Assembly: GCA_959606705.1 (NCBI GenBank)
Contig: CAUHLX010000020.1
Coordinates: forward strand, 1 to 15,484
Direction: 5' to 3'
DNA: 15,484 bases
Origin: an uncultured Bacillota bacterium
GTDB taxonomy: Bacteria > Bacillota > Clostridia > Peptostreptococcales > Anaerovoracaceae
Part shown: positions 1 through 6,290 of the stretch, in pieces
Position numbering within the stretch: position 1 is the first letter of the stretch
How the letters are laid out: each line of letters starts with the position of its first letter
Made by a program: the position numbers and the translations under genes
The notes under the pieces: generated by a model
The model's input: the letters and a program-made list of their open reading frames with translations, nothing else
Database searches by the model: none
What the model was told of the DNA's origin: nothing

Positions 1-11
1 GCCGCTTTCCT

Positions 12-929
12 TTATTTTAGAAATCCGTCAATAATTTTTCCTACCGCTTCTTCTTCGGTCAGGCCCAGGGTCATCAGCTTGGTCAGCTGTTCCCCCGCGA
101 TCTTGCCGATCGCCGCCTCATGAATCAGCGCCGCATCCAGATGGTTCGCCGTCAATTCGGGGATCGCGCTGACCGAAGCCTGATCCATGATGATGGCGTC
201 ACACTCGGAATGTCCGGTACACTGAGTATTGCCGTTGATTACCGAGCGAAAGACCTGTGTCGACTGATCTCTGGCTACGGAGCGGGAAATCAGGTCCACG
301 CCGCAGTCGGTTCCGTTCAAATCCACGGAAAAATCCGTTTCCGCATGCTGTTTCCCATGAGTCATGATCTTTTCCTTGATGACCACCTTCGCCCGTTCCT
401 TCAAGATGCCGGTGGTTTTGCGAATAGTGGAATCCACGCCCTTAATCTGCATGGTATCCATTTCCATATATCCGCCTTCCTCGATCTCCATGTAAGTCTG
501 CGGATTGATGATGCGAGCCCCGGTTCCTTCCCCCACACCGACGTGTTTTTCCAGGTAAAGCACTTTCGCGTCCTTGCCGATAAAAAATCGATGAATTCCG
601 TTGTGCTTCGACTCTTTTTCTCCGTCCGTATGAACACCGCAGCCGGCCACAACGGTGACATCCGCTCCCTCACCGATGTAAAAATCATTGTAAACCAGAT
701 CATCTACGTCACTGTGGGTAATGCAAGCGGGAATAAACACCCGTTCTCCTACCGTTCCCGGTTTGACGATAATGTCGATCCCCGGCTTGTCCGTTTTGGA
801 CACGATTTGTATGTTCTCGGTGGAATTTCTGCCCGCACACTGACTGTCCTCTCGAATATTGTATGCTCCTTCCGGCTGACCAAAGACGTCGGAAATGATG
901 GCTAAAAGATCCTTAGTTGTTGCATTCAC
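12..929 (-). CDS. smsB: SmsB/SufB-like Fe-S cluster assembly scaffold protein
   Basis: This is a SufB/SufD-family protein of 305 residues, much shorter than the roughly 450-500 residues of classical SufB. With its partner ATPase it should form the scaffold on which Fe-S clusters are built in the cytosol. The C-terminal core matches SufB: a beta-rich stretch from about residue 50 to 240, Cys243 in SECDAII where SufB has its essential cysteine, then IHEAAIGKI (His270-Glu271), the usual SufB His-Glu pair, and a closing helical segment. The frame is open to 1046, but I chose the GTG at 929: it follows GAGAGGGGG at good spacing and gives a 17-base overlap with the ATPase gene, whereas a longer start would overlap by 134 bases. 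Gene order ATPase then short SufB-like protein, with no SufD, SufS or SufU in the window, fits the minimal SMS system. I am sure of the family; the symbol rests on size and context. Confidence 0.88.
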   Translation of the reverse strand: MNATTKDLLAIISDVFGQPEGAYNIREDSQCAGRNSTENIQIVSKTDKPGIDIIVKPGTVGERVFIPACITHSDVDDLVYNDFYIGEGADVTVVAGCGVHTDGEKESKHNGIHRFFIGKDAKVLYLEKHVGVGEGTGARIINPQTYMEIEEGGYMEMDTMQIKGVDSTIRKTTGILKERAKVVIKEKIMTHGKQHAETDFSVDLNGTDCGVDLISRSVARDQSTQVFRSVINGNTQCTGHSECDAIIMDQASVSAIPELTANHLDAALIHEAAIGKIAGEQLTKLMTLGLTEEEAVGKIIDGFLK

Positions 930-1656
930 TGAAATCGACCCCCTCTCCCGTACAGAAGCCGCATCTGACCTGCTCGCCCAAAAGTCCCGGAAGAATCTCT
1001 TCCTTCGTCCCTTGAGACGCGACTCGTCCCTCGGCCAAAACCACAATCCGATCCGCCGTATCCAGGATTCGTTCCTGATGGGAAATCACCACGATAGAGC
1101 CCTGAATCTCCTGCCGCAGCTTACCAAATACTTCGATCAAATTGCTGAAGCTCCACAGATCGATTCCCGCCTCCGGTTCGTCGAAAATCGTTAAACGAGT
1201 CTTTCTGGCCATAATCATGGCGATCTCCACCCGTTTGATCTCTCCGCCGGAAAGACTGGCGTTGACCTCCCGATCAATATAATCCTTGGCGCAGAGACCT
1301 ACGTCGTGAAGGTAGGAACACAAATGCCCCTCCTCCAGCTTCTCACCGGCGGCCAGCTCAATCAGGTCTCGAACGGTAATCCCTTTAAATCGGACCGGCT
1401 GTTGAAACGCAAAGCCGATCCCCAGCTTCGCCCGCTCCGTAATGGACTTCTTCGTGATATCTTCCCCATCCAGCAGCAGACTGCCCTCGGAAATCGGCAT
1501 GATCCCCGCAATTACCTTGGCCAGTGTGGACTTTCCTCCCCCATTGGGTCCGGTAATGACCACAAACTCGCCGTCGTTAATAGTAAGGGTGACATCCTTT
1601 AATATTTCCTTGTCTCCGTTATCTACATCCACGGAAACGTGCTTCAATTCGAGCAT
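913..1656 (-). CDS. smsC: SmsC/SufC-like ABC ATPase for Fe-S cluster assembly
   Basis: This is a soluble ABC ATPase of 247 residues that powers the SufB-like scaffold encoded next to it. It is complete: Walker A GPNGGGKS at 36-43, ABC signature LSGGE at 135-139, Walker B ending DE at 159-160 inside FDEPEAGID (a SufC hallmark), and the switch histidine His193 in ISHQE. No membrane segment is present, as expected for SufC rather than a transporter. The ATG at 1656 is preceded by GGGAGAGAGGG. The C-terminus carries three cysteines (232, 235 and 245) in a CxxC-then-C arrangement that I do not recall from E. coli SufC and that may bind metal or a cluster. Its stop lies 17 bases inside the smsB reading frame, so the two are translationally coupled. 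Confidence 0.92.
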   Translation of the reverse strand: MLELKHVSVDVDNGDKEILKDVTLTINDGEFVVITGPNGGGKSTLAKVIAGIMPISEGSLLLDGEDITKKSITERAKLGIGFAFQQPVRFKGITVRDLIELAAGEKLEEGHLCSYLHDVGLCAKDYIDREVNASLSGGEIKRVEIAMIMARKTRLTIFDEPEAGIDLWSFSNLIEVFGKLRQEIQGSIVVISHQERILDTADRIVVLAEGRVASQGTKEEILPGLLGEQVRCGFCTGEGVDFSECNN

Positions 1657-1745
1657 GAACCTACCCTCTCTCCCTTGTTTCTATTTTCCTATCTTTTATA
1701 AAATGACAGAATTCACATTATAGCCGCTTCATGTCCTACGCGGCT

Positions 1746-1754
1746 ATTATACCA
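1746..1754 (-). promoter_or_regulatory. Possible extended -10 promoter for smsCB, proximal repeat copy
   Basis: On the minus strand this reads TGGTATAAT, an extended -10 (TGnTATAAT) inside the first repeat. I see no -35 match at 16-18 bases. A further TATAAT lies at 1717-1722, closer to the gene. Any of these could start the smsCB transcript about 60-90 bases before the ATG. Confidence 0.45.
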
Positions 1755-1826
1755 TGTCTTTCGATCCATACGCCGTTGGCGAGAGGTAAGACATGGTGAA
1801 ATAGCCCCTTCACAGCCTATGCGGCT

Positions 1827-1835
1827 ATTATACCA
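1827..1835 (-). promoter_or_regulatory. Possible extended -10 promoter for smsCB, distal repeat copy
   Basis: The second repeat copy carries the same minus-strand TGGTATAAT. A TTGTTT lies upstream but at a poor distance of about 20 bases. The motif is duplicated with the repeat, so it may be a real tandem promoter or only part of the repeat. Confidence 0.4.
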
Positions 1836-1862
1836 TTTGCGAAAGGAAATTTAAACAACTGA

Positions 1863-2390
1863 TTATTTCCCCGCTACTTCTCTGGCAAAGTCAGCCGCTC
1901 GCTTCAAATCTTCCGGGTCCGGATGGGACAACGCTTCCTCGAAGTTTCGAAGGGCTCCTTTCAGCTGTTCATTGGACGGGTCGTCTTCCAGCATGCCTTC
2001 ATAACGAAGCCTAACTTGATTTTCCATCCGTCCTTGGCACAAAAAGATTCCCATCACCCGCACATCCTTCGGCACCGAGGAAATCACCTTCTCCGCAATC
2101 CGTTGATGATATTCCGGAGCGCTCCCCATTCCCAGCGTTCCGAACAACGCGATCTGTTTCCCATGGAGCCTTTGCAGAAACTGCTTTACATCCTCTCCAC
2201 AGTCTCCCTTGTCCACCCAGAAACCGACAAACAACAGTTCCGCCTCCTCAGCCATTGCCACAGCATTCGCATCGTTCATCATCATTAGACAATTTTCTTC
2301 TTTTTCCGCCTTCGGGAGTGCATGAAAAATCGCTTGTGCCACCTTGGCAGTATTCCCCGTTGCACTCGTATAAATGACAGCCCTTTTCAT
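1863..2390 (-). CDS. Flavodoxin-family protein, BilS-like
   Basis: This is a 175-residue flavodoxin-fold protein that should bind FMN and carry electrons to a partner reductase in the cytosol. The phosphate-binding loop TSATGNT is at residues 8-14, directly after the first beta strand. Two further conserved-looking stretches are FVGFWVDKGDCGEDV (54-68) and LFGTLGMG (82-89), the latter in a position to contact the flavin ring; FLCQGRM follows at 116-122. This pattern fits the flavodoxin subgroup that includes BilS, the partner of the bilirubin reductase BilR. No BilR-type reductase lies in this window, so that role is only a possibility. The ATG at 2390 has an excellent AAGGAGG site 7 bases upstream. 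The gene lies 91 bases after the DUF1848 gene and could share its transcript. Confidence 0.85.
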   Translation of the reverse strand: MKRAVIYTSATGNTAKVAQAIFHALPKAEKEENCLMMMNDANAVAMAEEAELLFVGFWVDKGDCGEDVKQFLQRLHGKQIALFGTLGMGSAPEYHQRIAEKVISSVPKDVRVMGIFLCQGRMENQVRLRYEGMLEDDPSNEQLKGALRNFEEALSHPDPEDLKRAADFAREVAGK

Positions 2391-2481
2391 TTTCTTCCTC
2401 CTTTTCCACGGAAGCCGAAAAAAACGTTATCTTATGTAATAACCCGTTTGAGACCGTTTTAAACAGATCGCCTCATCTTCA

Positions 2482-3420
2482 TCAAAACATGTTCAGCTGA
2501 ACCGCCTCTAAAGCTCGTTCCCGGCGTTCCGTAACGCGGTCCTCCGGGCCAAGTACCCCGAAAAGCAGCGGTGATTTGGGATCGTGAAGCTCCGCATTCC
2601 GACGGATCATCGCGGGATTATAGTTGGCGTAACAATATACACAGCCATGTCCGCAGGTATTGTACGCGCCGATATCCGCACTTTCCACACAGCCGCAATC
2701 CTTTCGCTGTCCCGCATCCTTTTTCAGCCCGGACAGGCCCTTTCCGGTCAACCGTTCCAGACGATTTCCGTCGATACAGCTCCCATGGCCGATCCCAAAC
2801 TCCGTGAGATCCACTTTCTCCGCACAGGTCTGAACTATGATCCCGTAACGCCTTCCGAGCTCGCCAAAAGCTTGTCCGATCCGACGCATCTCTTCCGTTC
2901 CCAAAGGTGCTAACTCTAACTCCGCTCGATTTCTTCGTGTTGTTCGATAAGAATCTACAAAGCTGATCACACAAATCGAGACGGCACCCGAAAGCCGAGC
3001 CGCCAGCCTTTCAAATTCCCGCACGTGAAATTCAATGGGAAAACGAGGGTTCAACAAAATCGGATCGTAACGCCAGAGCATCCGCTGAGGCGAGGTCCTG
3101 CGGGACAGTTCCAGAAAGGTCCGAATTCTCCCCTCCTCATCAGCGCCCAGATTTGGTTCCAAGGAAGTTCCATACGGATTTAAGGTGTATTGGACTTCAA
3201 AGGGAATCTGCGAAAGCTCATCGATCCGCATCAGCAACGGCGATGGGTTTTTAGACCAGAATACGATGGCATCCGTCTTACCGTTAGACAGGTCGATACG
3301 GCTCACCTGGCGGGGATTCATGGGATTCCGCACCAAAACGAAGCCCTCCTCCAGCCGATTGAGAAACCAATCCATAAAATAGGCCGGAAGATCCGTCCTC
3401 CTGCTGGCGCTGATGATCAT
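2482..3420 (-). CDS. DUF1848 family protein with C-terminal radical-SAM-like cysteine cluster
   Basis: This 312-residue protein opens with MIISASRRTDLPAYF and continues with FWSKNP (54-59) and YTLNPYG (78-84), all typical of DUF1848. Near the C-terminus it has Cys242 and Cys244 (CxC), then Cys256, Cys260 and Cys263 in CGHGCVYC, which is the CxxxCxxC spacing used by radical SAM enzymes to hold a [4Fe-4S] cluster. In those enzymes the motif is near the N-terminus; here it closes the chain. An enzyme with a barrel fold and an Fe-S cluster is a fair inference, but no reaction is known to me. The ATG at 3420 follows GGAGGAGGAC. It begins only 28 bases after the lrgB stop, so it is probably in the lrgAB transcript. 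Confidence 0.88.
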   Translation of the reverse strand: MIISASRRTDLPAYFMDWFLNRLEEGFVLVRNPMNPRQVSRIDLSNGKTDAIVFWSKNPSPLLMRIDELSQIPFEVQYTLNPYGTSLEPNLGADEEGRIRTFLELSRRTSPQRMLWRYDPILLNPRFPIEFHVREFERLAARLSGAVSICVISFVDSYRTTRRNRAELELAPLGTEEMRRIGQAFGELGRRYGIIVQTCAEKVDLTEFGIGHGSCIDGNRLERLTGKGLSGLKKDAGQRKDCGCVESADIGAYNTCGHGCVYCYANYNPAMIRRNAELHDPKSPLLFGVLGPEDRVTERRERALEAVQLNMF

Positions 3421-3448
3421 GTAGTCCTCCTCCTAAAATCCACTCTCC

Positions 3449-4147
3449 TTAAAGTCCGGCCAGCCCCGCAAACCAGGGTGCCAAAATCACCGTGATGATG
3501 CCCGCGGTAATCAAAGCCAAGGAACCCATGGCCTCTTGAATCTCTCCCAGCTCCGCCGCCGCCGAGGTCCCGATGACATGTGACGCGGTTCCCAGAGCCA
3601 GCCCCTGAGCCACCGGGTCGGTGATCCGGAACCATTTCCCCAGGAACTTGGACAGCATCGCGCCGGTGGCCCCGGTAAATCCGATGGCCAGCGCCGCCAC
3701 CGGGGGATAGCCGCCCAACTCTCCGGCCACCTGCATTCCGATGGCGGTGGTAGTGGACTTGGGCAGCATCGACCAGTAGAGCTCCGGTGTCAGACCAAAC
3801 AAGTGACTCACCAAAAAAATGCAGCCCAAGGATGCTAGCGAGCCTGCCAGCACGCTGATCAGCACCGCGTGCCAATTCGCCGCCAGGACCCGAATCTGTT
3901 TGTACAGCGGAATGGCCAGCGACACCGTAGCCGGGCCCAAAATCATGGACAGCATGGAAGCGCTGGTATTGTAAACCTCCGGATCGATTCGCAAGACGAG
4001 AAGCAGCAGGATGATAGCGACCGCACTGAATAAAAGACTGTTGTACAGCGGACTCCTCACCCGTCTGCCCAGAGCCGCGAAGCCCCAGTAAATCAACAGG
4101 GTCAGCGTCAAGCCGAACAGCGGCGTTTGAGAAAGAATTTCGTTCAT
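3449..4147 (-). CDS. lrgB: LrgB-family membrane transport protein
   Basis: This is an integral membrane protein of 232 residues from the LrgB/CidB family. Family hallmarks are visible: LGPATVSLAIPLYKQ about a third of the way in, PKSTTTAIGMQ in the middle, and GLALGTASHVIGTSAA near the end, with several hydrophobic helices between them. LrgAB pairs were first described as modulators of murein hydrolase release, and some have since been shown to move pyruvate or other small metabolites; which applies here cannot be told. The frame is open to 4243, but the ATG at 4147 overlaps the lrgA stop as ATGA, the standard layout for this pair, and gives the family's usual N-terminus. The product should work with LrgA in the cytoplasmic membrane. 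Confidence 0.93.
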   Translation of the reverse strand: MNEILSQTPLFGLTLTLLIYWGFAALGRRVRSPLYNSLLFSAVAIILLLLVLRIDPEVYNTSASMLSMILGPATVSLAIPLYKQIRVLAANWHAVLISVLAGSLASLGCIFLVSHLFGLTPELYWSMLPKSTTTAIGMQVAGELGGYPPVAALAIGFTGATGAMLSKFLGKWFRITDPVAQGLALGTASHVIGTSAAAELGEIQEAMGSLALITAGIITVILAPWFAGLAGL

Positions 4148-4515
4148 TTTCCCGCTCCCTCTTTTTCTCTCGCAGACAGCCGTCGGACGATCTGTGCGGT
4201 GTAACCCGTTACCAAAGCGACCACTACGGTGACCACCGTGCACATGATCAGAATGGCCACCAGCTGTTCCGCAATGGCGTCAAACTGATTCATCACGCTC
4301 ACCAGCGGCTGAACGAACAGAAGCGGCATGATTCCGATCAGGAATTCCCCGGCATCCTCTACCCATTCCAGATGAATTATTTTCAAAAGAAGCAGGAGGA
4401 GCAGCAAAATCATCCCATATACACTACCCGGAACCGGGAGTGGAATCAAAACGTGAATCAGCTCTCCTGTAAATGCGACGGCACAAATCAAAGCAAATTG
4501 AAACAAATATTTCAT
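4144..4515 (-). CDS. lrgA: LrgA/CidA-family holin-like membrane protein
   Basis: This small membrane protein has 123 residues and about four hydrophobic helices, with a positively charged C-terminus expected on the inside. The family motif LPVPGSVYGM is at 26-35, and GIMPLLFV (61-68) is the second conserved block of LrgA/CidA proteins. A run of leucines (38-44) fills the second helix. It acts with LrgB, encoded directly after it with a 4-base overlap. The ATG at 4515 has GGAAGG 5 bases upstream. The 69-base gap from the marR stop contains a weak hairpin with a T-run, so lrgAB may be partly insulated from the marR transcript; I could not find a convincing promoter in that gap. A LytTR- or LytSR-type regulator, often found next to lrgAB, is absent here. 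Confidence 0.92.
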   Translation of the reverse strand: MKYLFQFALICAVAFTGELIHVLIPLPVPGSVYGMILLLLLLLLKIIHLEWVEDAGEFLIGIMPLLFVQPLVSVMNQFDAIAEQLVAILIMCTVVTVVVALVTGYTAQIVRRLSAREKEGAGK

Positions 4516-4548
4516 CGGTACCTTCCAATCTGGTTTATCAATATGTAT

Positions 4549-4581
4549 AAAAAATCAATTGCGGTAATTCACAGCCCGCAA
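4549..4581 (-). terminator. Possible weak intrinsic terminator after marR
   Basis: On the minus strand TTGCGG (4581-4576) and CCGCAA (4564-4559) form a 6-pair stem with an 11-base loop, followed by TTGATTTTTT. It starts just after the marR stop. The short stem and the two non-T bases before the T-run make it weak. Confidence 0.4.
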
Positions 4582-4584
4582 GCA

Positions 4585-5037
4585 TCAAGGTGATTCCCGT
4601 TGCGTGGAATCGGCTAGGGACTCCAGATTTTCTAATGCTTTCATAAAATCTTCGAGCTCTTCCTCTCCGATCGCCGCCCGGATTTGCCTCTGGGCCTCCT
4701 TCCATGATAAAAGCCCTTTCTCAACAGAGGTCTTTCCTAAGTCAGTCAGACAGATCAGGCGGTTGCGTTTATCCGTCCCGGGAATTTCGGCGATGAGCCC
4801 GCGTGTCTGCAAAGCCCGCAGGTTTCGAATAATGGTGGTTCGATCAAGCTTTGTATATCGGGCAAGCTCGCTTTTGTTGCAGCTCCCCAATGATATGATG
4901 TCATTGAGCAGGGAAAATTGGCTGACCGTCAATCCTGACGGCTCCAGTGCCCGGTCATAAAAATTGGTCAGTGCATTGGCAGCCCTGCGAACCTGAATGC
5001 AGTAACAGGGCGAAGACCTTGGTTCCGGTTGATTCAT
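4585..5037 (-). CDS. MarR-family transcriptional regulator
   Basis: This is a 150-residue MarR-type winged-helix repressor, expected to act as a dimer. The helix-turn-helix runs from about residue 35 to 85 (SELARYTKLDRTTIIRNLRAL), followed by a wing containing GTDKRNRLICLTDLGK. The N-terminus carries CYCIQVRRAANAL, with Cys11 and Cys13 just before the first dimerisation helix. This CxC-plus-arginine pattern marks a MarR subgroup and could sense oxidants or metals. The frame extends upstream to 5136, but the ATG at 5037 has GGAGG 7 bases before it and avoids overlap with the preceding gene. It starts 23 bases after the QueG-like gene ends, so both are probably one transcript, and the palindrome at that transcript's promoter is the likely operator. 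Confidence 0.9.
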   Translation of the reverse strand: MNQPEPRSSPCYCIQVRRAANALTNFYDRALEPSGLTVSQFSLLNDIISLGSCNKSELARYTKLDRTTIIRNLRALQTRGLIAEIPGTDKRNRLICLTDLGKTSVEKGLLSWKEAQRQIRAAIGEEELEDFMKALENLESLADSTQRESP

Positions 5038-5060
5038 GAGTATTCCTCCAAATCGAAATG

Positions 5061-6176
5061 TTAACTTGCGTTCCGAATTGCCCGTAAAACAGCTTGCCTG
5101 ACTGTCTCCGACGATTCCCCATTCAAATGAACGCACAGTGCCTGTTTCGCACGCGAACCGCCGATTTCACCCAGTGCCCAAGCGACATACGCTCTAATCA
5201 TCGCCTCCGGATGGTCAAATGCAAGGATCAAATCGTCGATGAAGCAATCATCCTTTGAATTTCCCATAGCAATTGCGGCGTTTCGGATAAAAAATCGTTT
5301 GTCCCCGATATAATTATATAAAATGGGTTTGATGCGGCGCTCATAGTACTCGTCGGTCATATTCAAAATAGCGGGCAGGGTGAAATCGGGAGCAATGTGC
5401 CGTATATAGGCATCCTCCGTTTTGACCTCCCTTTGTTTTTTCCCATTGCGGGGGCATACATCCTGGCAAATATCACAGCCGTGTATTTTGCAGCCGATCG
5501 AGCGTCTTAACGGCTCCGGGATGTCAGGGGGCGGCACCTCGTCATGCCCCTGTGTCATCCAATTTTGATAAGCAATGCATTTGCGAGGATCGAGACGGAA
5601 GGGCTCGTAAAGCGCGCCGGTGGGACAGGCGTCTATACAGGCCCGACAATGAGGCGGACATTTGCATTCCATCGTAGGTTGATCGTACTCCAACGGCGCA
5701 TCCACCACGAGAGTGTGAAGCACGACATAGGAACCGCTTTCTTCCTCATAGACAAAGTTATTTCTGCCAAAGCTGGCGATACCGGCCTGCGCGGCCGACC
5801 ATCTGGCCGGAACATGAAAATCCCCCCGTACCCGCAGACCCCTCCGCTCTAAAAAATCCGCCATCAATTGAATGCGAGCATGCGCCAGCGTACCTTCCGG
5901 CGGGTCGTAGCAGCGTGCCAGATAAATCTTGCCGATCATCTGACGCAGTCTTTCGGGAAATTTCTTCGTGTAATAGTCCCAGGCCATAACGATGACAGAT
6001 CTGGCCTCCGGCATCTGCTTGAGGATCGGCGCTGTCAGCTTTTTGACAAATTCACCGTACGGTTCCCCCCGGGAAACAACCTCATCCGCATAACCTGATA
6101 AGCTGTCAATCGAAATGATCCCGACTTTTTGATAGCCTAAATCAAGTCCATACTCTTTGATTTCAGAAGATAACAT
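5061..6176 (-). CDS. QueG-like double [4Fe-4S] cluster protein with HEAT repeats
   Basis: This 371-residue cytosolic iron-sulfur protein has the layout of epoxyqueuosine reductase (QueG): an N-terminal cobalamin-reductase-like half, a bacterial-ferredoxin domain, then HEAT-type helical repeats from about residue 290 to the end. The ferredoxin part has C177xxC180xxxC184P and C234xxC237xxxC241P, with Cys200 and Cys229 between, enough for two clusters. It departs from QueG proper in the central motif, where QueG has a Gly-Lys-Asn and this has GRNN (137-140), and in an extra CKC at 171-173. It is therefore probably a QueG-related reductase of unknown substrate rather than the tRNA enzyme. I chose the ATG at 6176, which follows GAGGAGGGG; in-frame ATGs at 6197 and 6212 lack such a site. 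A MarR gene follows after 23 bases. Confidence 0.82.
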   Translation of the reverse strand: MLSSEIKEYGLDLGYQKVGIISIDSLSGYADEVVSRGEPYGEFVKKLTAPILKQMPEARSVIVMAWDYYTKKFPERLRQMIGKIYLARCYDPPEGTLAHARIQLMADFLERRGLRVRGDFHVPARWSAAQAGIASFGRNNFVYEEESGSYVVLHTLVVDAPLEYDQPTMECKCPPHCRACIDACPTGALYEPFRLDPRKCIAYQNWMTQGHDEVPPPDIPEPLRRSIGCKIHGCDICQDVCPRNGKKQREVKTEDAYIRHIAPDFTLPAILNMTDEYYERRIKPILYNYIGDKRFFIRNAAIAMGNSKDDCFIDDLILAFDHPEAMIRAYVAWALGEIGGSRAKQALCVHLNGESSETVRQAVLRAIRNAS

Positions 6177-6214
6177 GACCCCTCCTCGTTCCAGCATATC
6201 GTGTACATGCACTC

Positions 6215-6226
6215 GTGTATATACAC
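6215..6226. promoter_or_regulatory. 12-base perfect palindrome, likely MarR operator
   Basis: GTGTATATACAC is a perfect palindrome directly downstream of the -10 hexamer, covering the expected transcription start. A degenerate copy with GTG/CAC ends, GTGTACATGCAC, lies at 6201-6212, so two regulator dimers could bind side by side. Location and size suit a MarR-type repressor, and the marR gene is second in the operon. Binding is inferred. Confidence 0.6.
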
Positions 6227-6255
6227 AGTATATATTTCAAACATTTCGTTGTCAA
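6227..6255 (-). promoter_or_regulatory. Sigma-A promoter of the QueG-like/marR operon
   Basis: On the minus strand TTGACA (6255-6250) is followed by a 17-base spacer and TATACT (6232-6227). This is a perfect -35, a 5/6 -10 and optimal spacing. The start would fall near 6220, about 45 bases before the ATG, inside the palindrome. Confidence 0.85.
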
Positions 6256-6290
6256 GGGCCATTTCCGTTTCGTTTTTCTCTTCTCATCGT

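Larger units (their letters stand above)
1720..1836. repeat. Cluster of palindromic repeats with TATAAT motifs upstream of smsC
   Basis: Two 36-base near-identical direct repeats lie at 1720-1755 and 1801-1836. Each starts ATAGCC and ends GCGGCTATTATACCAT. Within the first, ATAGCCGC (1720-1727) and GCGGCTAT (1740-1747) are perfect 8-base inverted arms; the second has one mismatch in its arms. A further inverted repeat joins the copies: 1740-1760 pairs with 1788-1808 with three mismatches, including ten perfect pairs (1751-1760 with 1788-1797). A small CGCC-GTT-GGCG hairpin (1771-1781) sits in its loop. The element fills most of the spacer between the flavodoxin and smsC. It could be a structured leader, a small REP-like element or a regulator target. 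I do not recognise a named family. Confidence 0.8.

Noticed and set aside
120..905. Long plus-strand open frame opposite smsB
   Set aside because: It is antisense to a well-supported SufB-family gene, has no recognisable family and no ribosome site. Similar plus-strand frames across 10177-12834 are shadows of GC-rich minus-strand codons.
929..1046. Longer N-terminus of the SmsB protein
   Set aside because: The extra residues would be coded entirely inside smsC, do not resemble SufB, and have no ribosome site. The GTG at 929 fits better.
1720..1836. Possible CRISPR array or integron attC site
   Set aside because: There are only two copies, the spacer is itself part of an inverted repeat, and there are no cas genes. 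The arms lack the conserved attC core motifs.
2391..2481. Terminator or promoter before the flavodoxin gene
   Set aside because: A 5-pair GTTAT/ATAAC stem followed by a T-run is present, but it is too short to support a terminator, and no -35/-10 pair at good spacing was found.
4516..4584. Separate promoter for lrgA
   Set aside because: TTGATT and several AT-rich hexamers occur, but none pairs with a -10 at 16-18 bases. Only the weak hairpin is reported.
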